Below are positions 5,641 through 10,216 of a stretch of DNA of 10,216 nucleotides, piece after piece. How positions within the stretch are numbered: the first letter of the stretch is position 1; each line of letters begins with the position of its first letter. The position numbers were made by a program, and so were the translations under genes. The stretch is taken from NCBI GenBank assembly GCA_019118985.1, contig DWXX01000014.1:1-10216 (forward strand), written 5' to 3'. The stretch comes from Candidatus Faecalibacterium faecipullorum (lineage in GTDB: Bacteria; Bacillota; Clostridia; Oscillospirales; Ruminococcaceae). Under the pieces are notes generated by a model. It worked only from the letters and a program-made list of their open reading frames with translations, did no database searches and was not told the DNA's origin.

Positions 5641-6924
5641 ATGGCAGCACAGACCAATTTCATCGACATCGCCACCATCTGGCTCCACGCCGGCAAGGGG
5701 GGCGACGGGGCGGTCAGCTTCCACCGGGAGAAGTTCGTGGCGGCGGGCGGCCCCGACGGCGGCGACGGCGGCCGCGGCGGGGACATCGTCTTTGTGGTGG
5801 ACGACCATCTGTCCACCCTGATGGACTTCCGCTACAAGCGCAAATACACCGCCGAGGCGGGGGGCAACGGCCGGGGCAGCAACTGCCACGGCGCCAACGC
5901 CCCCGACCTTGTCATCAAGGTGCCGATGGGCACCGTCATCAAGGACGCGGCCAGCGGGCTGGTCATCGCCGACCTGTCTGACCACGAGCCGGTGGTGGTG
6001 GCCAAAGGCGGGCGGGGCGGCTACGGCAACGCCCACTTCGCCACCCCTACCCGCCAGGTGCCCAAGTTCGCAAAGCCGGGGATGCCCGGCGAGGACATCC
6101 AGGTCACCCTGGAGCTCAAGCTGATCGCCGACGTGGGGCTGATCGGCTTCCCCAACGTGGGCAAGTCGACCCTGATCTCGGTCATCAGCGCGGCGCGGCC
6201 CAAGATCGCCAACTACCACTTCACCACCCTGGTGCCCACCCTCGGCGTCGTCTCGGTGGGGGAGGGGGCCAGCTTTGTCTGCGCCGACATCCCCGGCCTG
6301 ATCGAGGGCGCCAGCGAGGGGGTGGGCCTCGGGCATGATTTCCTCCGCCACGTCGAGCGGTGCCGCCTGCTGCTGCACGTGGTGGACGTCTCGGGCAGCG
6401 AGTGCCGCGACCCCATCGACGACTTCGAGAAGATCAACGAGGAGCTGGCCCGGTTCAGCCCGGCGCTGGCCGCCCGCCCGCAGATGGTGGTGGGCAACAA
6501 GTGCGATATCGCCGCCCCCGAGCAGATCGAATCGTTCCGCGCCTATATCGAGGGCAAGGGGCTGACCTTCATCCCCATCTCGGCGGCCACCATGCAGGGG
6601 GTCAAGGCCCTGCCCGGCCTGATCTACAACCGGCTGAAGGACATCCCCCCGGTGCCGGTCTTTGCGCCCGAGTACAAAAAGCCGGAGGCCAAAGCCGGCG
6701 GGCGGGACTTTGCCATCACCCGGCTGGAGGCCCACCGCTGGTCCATCGACGCGCCCTGGCTGGAGCGCATCCTGGCCGGCAGCAATGTGGACGACTATGA
6801 GAGCCTGCAGTTCTTCCAGCGGCAGCTGGGGGAGAGCGGCATCCTGGACGCCCTGGTCGAGAAGGGGGTCGAAGAGAACGACACCATCCTGATCGGGGAG
6901 TATCAGTTCGACTATATCTTCTAA
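5641..6924 (+). CDS. obg: GTPase Obg (CgtA)
   Basis: 427 aa. Obg is a GTPase that assists late 50S assembly and links GTP/ppGpp levels to growth and sporulation. Domains: a glycine-rich Obg fold (about 1-160, with GKGGDGAVSF, GGPDGGDGGRGGD and KGGRGGYGN), the G domain (about 161-335), and a C-terminal OCT domain (about 350-427). G motifs are all present: G1 GFPNVGKST (169-177), switch region NYHFTTLVPTLGV (191-203), G3 DIPGLIEGA (216-224), G4 NKCD (286-289) and G5 SAAT (314-317). The start at ATG5641 is preceded by AAGGAG (5629-5634); an in-frame ATG at 5605 lies inside the terminator hairpin and is rejected. Gene order rplU-rpmA-obg is conserved in bacteria. Confidence 0.97.
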   Translation: MAAQTNFIDIATIWLHAGKGGDGAVSFHREKFVAAGGPDGGDGGRGGDIVFVVDDHLSTLMDFRYKRKYTAEAGGNGRGSNCHGANAPDLVIKVPMGTVIKDAASGLVIADLSDHEPVVVAKGGRGGYGNAHFATPTRQVPKFAKPGMPGEDIQVTLELKLIADVGLIGFPNVGKSTLISVISAARPKIANYHFTTLVPTLGVVSVGEGASFVCADIPGLIEGASEGVGLGHDFLRHVERCRLLLHVVDVSGSECRDPIDDFEKINEELARFSPALAARPQMVVGNKCDIAAPEQIESFRAYIEGKGLTFIPISAATMQGVKALPGLIYNRLKDIPPVPVFAPEYKKPEAKAGGRDFAITRLEAHRWSIDAPWLERILAGSNVDDYESLQFFQRQLGESGILDALVEKGVEENDTILIGEYQFDYIF

Positions 6925-6939
6925 GGCGGGGGGACGCAG

Positions 6940-7356
6940 ATGGAACAGATGGACGCCCCCCGCAAGCTGGACCTGCGGGAGGTCAGCCCCCTGGCGCTGG
7001 CCTTTGTGGGGGACAGCGTGCTGGAGCTGCTGGTCCGCCGGCGGCTGGTGGAGTACCACCGGCTGGCCCCCGGCCGGCTGAACGCCGAAAAGATCAAGTA
7101 CGTTTCGGCCCGGGCGCAGTTCCGGGAAGAGCAGATGCTGGAGCCCCTCTTCACCGAGGAGGAGCTGGCCGTATTCAAGCGGGGGCGGAACGCCAGCCGG
7201 GCGGCGGTCTCCAAACATGCCACGCCCGAGGAATACCGCGCCTCCACCGGCTTTGAGTGCCTGCTGGGGTGGCTGTACCTGAAAGGGGACACCGCCCGCA
7301 TCGCCGAGCTGTTCGAGGCGCTGTGGGCCGGCTACCGCCCGGACGCCGCCACCTGA
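6940..7356 (+). CDS. mrnC: Mini-ribonuclease III
   Basis: 138 aa, only the RNase III catalytic domain, with no double-stranded RNA-binding domain. In Bacillus, Mini-III matures the 23S rRNA ends. Conserved features are LALAFVGDSVLELLVR (catalytic Asp25), KIKYVSARAQ (51-60), the family signature FKRGRNA (79-85) and STGFECLLGWLYL (Glu106, second metal ligand). It begins 15 nt after obg, behind a GGGGGGA site (6928-6934), so it is probably co-transcribed with it. In Bacillus mrnC sits next to cysS; linkage to obg is less usual but fits the shared ribosome role. An in-frame ATG at 6949 is a possible later start. Confidence 0.93.
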   Translation: MEQMDAPRKLDLREVSPLALAFVGDSVLELLVRRRLVEYHRLAPGRLNAEKIKYVSARAQFREEQMLEPLFTEEELAVFKRGRNASRAAVSKHATPEEYRASTGFECLLGWLYLKGDTARIAELFEALWAGYRPDAAT

Positions 7357-7371
7357 CGGCGGGGCGCAGAC

Positions 7372-7418
7372 GAGGGGCCGGGCTGGATATGCGGCTTGCA
7401 TATCCGGCCCGGCCCCTC
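7372..7418. terminator. Large hairpin between convergent genes
   Basis: A 21-bp stem (7372-7392 with 7398-7418, one G-T wobble) and a five-base loop GGCTT. It lies 15 nt after mrnC and 16 nt after the stop of the minus-strand small gene. It may end both transcripts or shield their 3' ends. No T run follows on either strand, so classical intrinsic termination is not assured. Confidence 0.55.
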
Positions 7419-7434
7419 TCAGGCTGTGCCGCCG

Positions 7435-7656
7435 TCAGCGGCAGTTCTTGGCGGTGTTTTTGGCATTTTTGGCGTTCTTGGCGCCCTCGTCGTCGGCACC
7501 TTTGGTGTACTGGTTGGGGTGCTTGTGCTCATTGGAACTCTGGGTGTTCTGGGTACTCTGGGTGCTCCGGGTGTTCTGGGCGGCGTTGGTGCTGTTGGCG
7601 CCGCGGGTGCTGTTGGCGCTGCCGCGGTTCTTGCAGTTGCTGCTGCGGTTGTCCAT
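7435..7656 (-). CDS. Small Asn/Ser/Thr-rich basic protein of unknown function
   Basis: 73 aa, not recognised. It is extremely hydrophilic, with about a fifth Asn plus many Ser, Thr, Lys and Ala, and no hydrophobic segment; it should be disordered. It is built from short repeats: ANST twice, STQ/NTQ three times (a repeated ACCCAG in DNA) and AKN three times near the end. Cys lies near each end (NCKNR at the start, KNCR at the end). It is net positive despite a DDE patch in the middle. AAAGGAG lies 9 nt before ATG on the minus strand, which supports translation. A possible -10, TAAAAT (7746-7741), has no good -35. The gene is divergent from the rRNA methyltransferase gene and convergent with mrnC. 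It may be nucleic-acid-binding or spore-related, but this is speculation. Confidence 0.65.
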   Translation of the reverse strand: MDNRSSNCKNRGSANSTRGANSTNAAQNTRSTQSTQNTQSSNEHKHPNQYTKGADDEGAKNAKNAKNTAKNCR

Positions 7657-7740
7657 AGGTCGGGTCTCCTTTCGGATGATGATGTCTGTGCCTTGCAGGG
7701 GCGGCTGCCCCCGCTGGCCTTAGTGTGGCCGTCGAAACGC

Positions 7741-7746
7741 ATTTTA
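7741..7746 (-). promoter_or_regulatory. Possible -10 box for the small minus-strand gene
   Basis: TAAAAT on the minus strand, about 85 nt before the start codon. The hexamer 17 nt upstream (TGCAGT) is a poor -35, so this is only a candidate. Confidence 0.25.
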
Positions 7747-7760
7747 TGCACGGAGGTGCT

Positions 7761-9230
7761 ATGACTGCAGAATACTTTGAAGCGCGGGAGCGGGCGCTGC
7801 TCGGCCCCCGGTACGACAGCCTCTACGCCGCCCCCGGGCCGGACGCCGCCCGCGGGGTGACGGTGTCGGCCCTGCGGATGGACAGGGCTGCCTTTGCGGC
7901 GGGGGCGGGGTTTGGCATCGAGCCGTCCCCCTTCTGCCCCGACGCCTTTGTGGTGCGGGAGCCCGGCTTTAAGCCCGGGCGGCACCCCTGGCACCACGCC
8001 GGGGTGTTCTATGCGCAGGAGCCGTCGGCGGCGGCCGCCGCGCCGCTGCTGGGGGTGCGCCCCGGGATGCGGGTGCTGGACCTGTGCGCCGCGCCGGGGG
8101 GCAAGTCCAGCCAGCTGGCCGCCGCCCTGGGCGGGCAGGGGCTGCTGGTGGCCAACGAGTACGTCCCCGCCCGGGCCGAGGTGCTGAAAGGCAACCTGGA
8201 GCGGATGGGGGTGCGCAACGCCGTCGTGCTGAACGAGAGTCCCGAGCGGGTGGCGGCCGCCCTGCCCGCCTTTTTTGACCGGGTGCTGGTGGACGCCCCC
8301 TGCTCGGGGGAGGGGATGTTCCGCAAGGAGCCGGCTGCCCTGGCGCAGCACAGCCCGGCGCTGGTGGCGCAGTGCGCGGCGCTGGCCGCCTCCATCCTGG
8401 ACTGCGCGGCCGAGGCGCTGGCCCCGGGGGGCGAGCTGCTCTTTTCCACCTGCACCTTCGCCCCGGAGGAGGACGAGGGGCAGGCGGCGGCCTTCCTCGC
8501 GCGGCACCCCGACTTTGCCCTGGCCGACGTGATGGAGAGGGCCTTCGCCCCCTTCGGCAGCCCGGGGGAGGCCAACCGCACCGGCGGTCTGCCGCTGGAC
8601 GCGGGCCTCGTCCGCCGCATCTGGCCCTGCCAGGGGGGCGAGGGGCACTTCATGGCGCGGTTCGTCAAGGCCGGCGGCCCCGCCTGGGACGAGCTGGACG
8701 ACGGGCAGCGGGCCGCCCGCGCCGCCGAGGAGGCTGCCTGGCTGGCCCGGATGCAGCGCCCCCAGCCGGCAAAGCGGGCGGCCAAAGGCCGGCGGCAGGC
8801 CCCGGCGCCGGCGGTGTCCGCCGCGCAGGTGCTGGAGGTGTGGCGGGCCTTCGCGGCCGAACGCTTCCCGGCGCTGGCAGGCGCCCCCGCCGCCGCGCTG
8901 GGGGAGAGCGTGCTGCTGCCCCCGGCCTGCCCGCCGCTGGGGCTGCACATCCTGCGGGCGGGGGTGCTGGCCGGCACGGTGCAGAAGGGGCGGTTCGTCC
9001 CGGCGCACCATCTCTTCACCGCCTATGGGGGGCAGTGCGCCAGCATCGAGCCGCTGACCATGGCCGACCCCCGCTGCGCCGCCTACCTCGCCGGGCAGGA
9101 GATCGAGGCAAAAGCCGCCGCCCCCGGCTGGTGCTGCGTGACGGTGGACGGCTGCCCCCTGGGCGGGGGCAAAGTCTCGGGCGGGCGGGTCAAGAACCAC
9201 TACCCCCGGGCCCTGCGGCTGCTGGGCTAG
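7761..9230 (+). CDS. rsmF: RsmF-like 16S rRNA (cytosine-C5) methyltransferase
   Basis: 489 aa, close to the RsmF length of about 480. It is an SAM-dependent m5C methyltransferase of the NOL1/NOP2/Sun family; E. coli RsmF modifies 16S C1407. An N-terminal domain leads to HHAGVFYAQEPSA (78-90), SAM motif I DLCAAPGGKS (107-116), motif IV DAPCSGEGMFRK (178-189; Cys181) and motif VI STCTFAPEEDE (229-239; catalytic Cys231). Both active-site cysteines are present. An Ala/Arg/Gln-rich linker (about 312-352) leads to the C-terminal RsmF/PUA-like region with VPAHHLFTAYG. ATG7761 is chosen over the in-frame start at 7725 because GGAGGTG (7752-7758) lies directly upstream. Its own promoter was not found; it may rely on read-through from mrnC or on an unrecognised site. 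The exact target base is inferred. Confidence 0.88.
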   Translation: MTAEYFEARERALLGPRYDSLYAAPGPDAARGVTVSALRMDRAAFAAGAGFGIEPSPFCPDAFVVREPGFKPGRHPWHHAGVFYAQEPSAAAAAPLLGVRPGMRVLDLCAAPGGKSSQLAAALGGQGLLVANEYVPARAEVLKGNLERMGVRNAVVLNESPERVAAALPAFFDRVLVDAPCSGEGMFRKEPAALAQHSPALVAQCAALAASILDCAAEALAPGGELLFSTCTFAPEEDEGQAAAFLARHPDFALADVMERAFAPFGSPGEANRTGGLPLDAGLVRRIWPCQGGEGHFMARFVKAGGPAWDELDDGQRAARAAEEAAWLARMQRPQPAKRAAKGRRQAPAPAVSAAQVLEVWRAFAAERFPALAGAPAAALGESVLLPPACPPLGLHILRAGVLAGTVQKGRFVPAHHLFTAYGGQCASIEPLTMADPRCAAYLAGQEIEAKAAAPGWCCVTVDGCPLGGGKVSGGRVKNHYPRALRLLG

Positions 9231-9243
9231 CGCAAACTTTGGC

Positions 9244-9272
9244 TTGAAGAACAGGCGCGTTTGTGCTAAAAT
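9244..9272 (+). promoter_or_regulatory. Promoter of yebC
   Basis: TTGAAG (9244-9249), 17-nt spacer, TAAAAT (9267-9272), with TGC directly before the -10. It begins 13 nt after the rsmF stop. Confidence 0.7.
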
Positions 9273-9296
9273 TGATAAGACAGTCTGATACAGCAC

Positions 9297-9310
9297 GCCG
9301 CCCGGGCGGC
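9297..9310. repeat. Perfect 14-bp palindrome in the yebC leader
   Basis: GCCGCCCGGGCGGC, about 20 nt downstream of the expected transcription start and 32 nt before the start codon. It can form a short hairpin or be a dimeric protein site. In DNA this GC-rich it may also be chance. Confidence 0.35.
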
Positions 9311-9342
9311 TTTGCGACACATACAGCTAGGAGGCTTACCCA

Positions 9343-10080
9343 ATGTCCGGACACAGCAAATGGAACAACATCAAGCGCAAGAAGGAAAAGACCGACGGCG
9401 CCCGCGCCAAGGTCTTTACCAAGATCGGCCGCGAGATCAGCGTCGCGGTCCGCAACGGCGGGCCCGACCCCGCCTCCAATGGCAAGCTGGCTGACCTGAT
9501 CAGCAAGGCCAAGCGGATGAACGTCCCCAACGACAACATCCAGCGGATCATCAAAAAGGCCGAGGGCGGCGACAAGACCGAGTACGAGGCCATCAACTAC
9601 GAGGGCTACGGCCCCGGCGGGGTGGCCGTCATGGTCGAGACCCTGACCGACAACCGCAACCGCACCGCCGCCGACCTGCGCCACTACTTTGATAAAAACG
9701 GCGGCAACCTGGGCACACTGGGGTGTGTGGGCTTCCTGTTCACCCAGAAGGGCGTCATCGACATCTCGCTGGAGGACAAGGACGCCGACGAGGCCATGAT
9801 GGACGCCCTGGACGCCGGGGCGGAGGATTTCGACGCCGGCGAGGACGCCGCCGAGATCACCACCGACCCCGACAACTTCTCGGCGGTCTGCAACGCGCTG
9901 GAGGCCAAAGGGTACGAGTTCATCTCGGCCGACCTGGCCATGGTGCCCATGACCACCACCCGTCTGACCGACCCCGATCAGCTCAAGCTGATGGGCAAGC
10001 TGCTGGACGCGCTGGAGGATGACGACGACGTCCAGAACGTCTGGCACAGCCTCGAAAACGAGGAGGACCTGCCGGAATAA
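9343..10080 (+). CDS. yebC: YebC/PmpR-family protein
   Basis: 245 aa, the standard length. It opens with the signature MSGHSKWNNIKRKKEKTDGARAK-type N-terminus and carries NIQRIIKKAEG, the YEGYGPGGVAVMVETLTDN motif region and NGGNLGTLGCVGFLF. C-terminal domain II is highly acidic (DADEAMMDALDAGAEDFDAGED). The family was first described as DNA-binding transcription regulators next to ruvC; more recent work links members to translation of difficult peptide stretches. AGGAGG (9329-9334) lies 8 nt before the start. It has its own promoter and terminator, so it is a single-gene unit, and no ruv genes are in view. Confidence 0.96.
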   Translation: MSGHSKWNNIKRKKEKTDGARAKVFTKIGREISVAVRNGGPDPASNGKLADLISKAKRMNVPNDNIQRIIKKAEGGDKTEYEAINYEGYGPGGVAVMVETLTDNRNRTAADLRHYFDKNGGNLGTLGCVGFLFTQKGVIDISLEDKDADEAMMDALDAGAEDFDAGEDAAEITTDPDNFSAVCNALEAKGYEFISADLAMVPMTTTRLTDPDQLKLMGKLLDALEDDDDVQNVWHSLENEEDLPE

Positions 10081-10131
10081 GCGTGCGGGGACCTTTTCCG
10101 CCGCTTTGAGGCAGACCGTATGAAAGAAACC

Positions 10132-10156
10132 GAGCCGGGCACAGACCCGGCTTTTT
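10132..10156 (+). terminator. Rho-independent terminator after yebC
   Basis: AGCCGGG (10133-10139) pairs with CCCGGCT (10146-10152), loop CACAGA, followed by a T run to 10156. Confidence 0.8.
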
Positions 10157-10185
10157 CTGTAGCATTACCGAAAGGGGGAGAGCAG

Positions 10186-10216
10186 ATGGACGAGCACATG
10201 ATCCTTTGCCCGTACT
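10186..10216 (+). CDS. Start of an unidentified gene, cut by the window edge
   Basis: ATG10186 is preceded by AGGGGGAG (10173-10180) with a 5-nt spacer. The ten visible codons read MDEHMILCPY. A CPxC zinc knuckle could follow, but too little is visible to name the gene. Confidence 0.5.
   Translation, partial: MDEHMILCPY

Noticed and set aside
5290..7401. 703-codon minus-strand frame opposite obg and mrnC
   Set aside because: Shadow of real plus-strand genes with complete family motifs; the translated protein resembles nothing and runs through the hairpin.
7725..7760. Longer rsmF start adding twelve residues at 7725
   Set aside because: There is no ribosome site ahead of it, while GGAGGTG sits directly before ATG7761.
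7396..7764. Plus-strand hydrophobic Gly/Val/Leu repeat protein opposite the small minus-strand gene
   Set aside because: No ribosome binding site; it begins within the hairpin and is the complement of the minus-strand repeats, and the minus frame has a good ribosome site.
7419..9320. 633-codon minus-strand frame opposite rsmF
   Set aside because: Antisense of a fully supported methyltransferase; the stop-free frame is explained by GC bias.

Overview
The window looks like chromosome from a very GC-rich member of the Clostridia, most likely the Oscillospiraceae/Ruminococcaceae group. This is inference from four things: a tRNA-sensing T-box leader, Mini-III RNase (MrnC), the rplU-rpmA-obg gene order, and G/C in nearly every third codon position. 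No mobile element, CRISPR array, tRNA or rRNA was found. Nearly all genes are on the + strand.

Layout. 1-384 (-): 3' part of an SGNH/GDSL carbohydrate-esterase gene that lost its 5' end and start codon but still has a near-consensus promoter. 385-450: two divergent promoters whose -35 boxes form a perfect inverted repeat. 504-1754: CLC-family anion transporter whose filter motifs resemble the fluoride/proton antiporter clade. 1832-2941: secreted SpoIID/LytB-domain protein with a TTG start and a Trp/Phe-rich tail, followed by a strong terminator. 3041-3430: promoter and T-box riboswitch whose specifier codon (TGG) and acceptor-pairing base (UGGC) both point to tRNA-Trp. 3431-4828: TrpB2-type tryptophan synthase beta chain. 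4865-7356: ribosome operon rplU-rpmA-obg-mrnC with a structured leader, probably the L21 autoregulatory element, and a terminator-like hairpin between rpmA and obg. 7372-7418: large hairpin in the convergent gap. 7435-7656 (-): small Asn/Ser/Thr-rich gene of unknown function. 7761-9230: RsmF-like 16S rRNA m5C methyltransferase. 9343-10080: YebC/PmpR-family protein with its own promoter and terminator. 10186-10216: first codons of another gene.

The genes from 4982 to 9230 share a ribosome theme: two 50S proteins, the 50S assembly GTPase Obg, the 23S rRNA maturation nuclease Mini-III and an rRNA methyltransferase. YebC-family proteins are also linked to translation in some recent work. The trpB2 unit is separately controlled by uncharged tRNA-Trp. 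Six readable promoters share one design: TTGNNN, a 17-nt spacer and TANNNT, five of them with an extended TGN.

No clearly new multi-gene system is visible. The best candidates for something undescribed are the minus-strand low-complexity gene, the promoter joined to a beheaded esterase gene, and the hydrophobic-tailed SpoIID protein.
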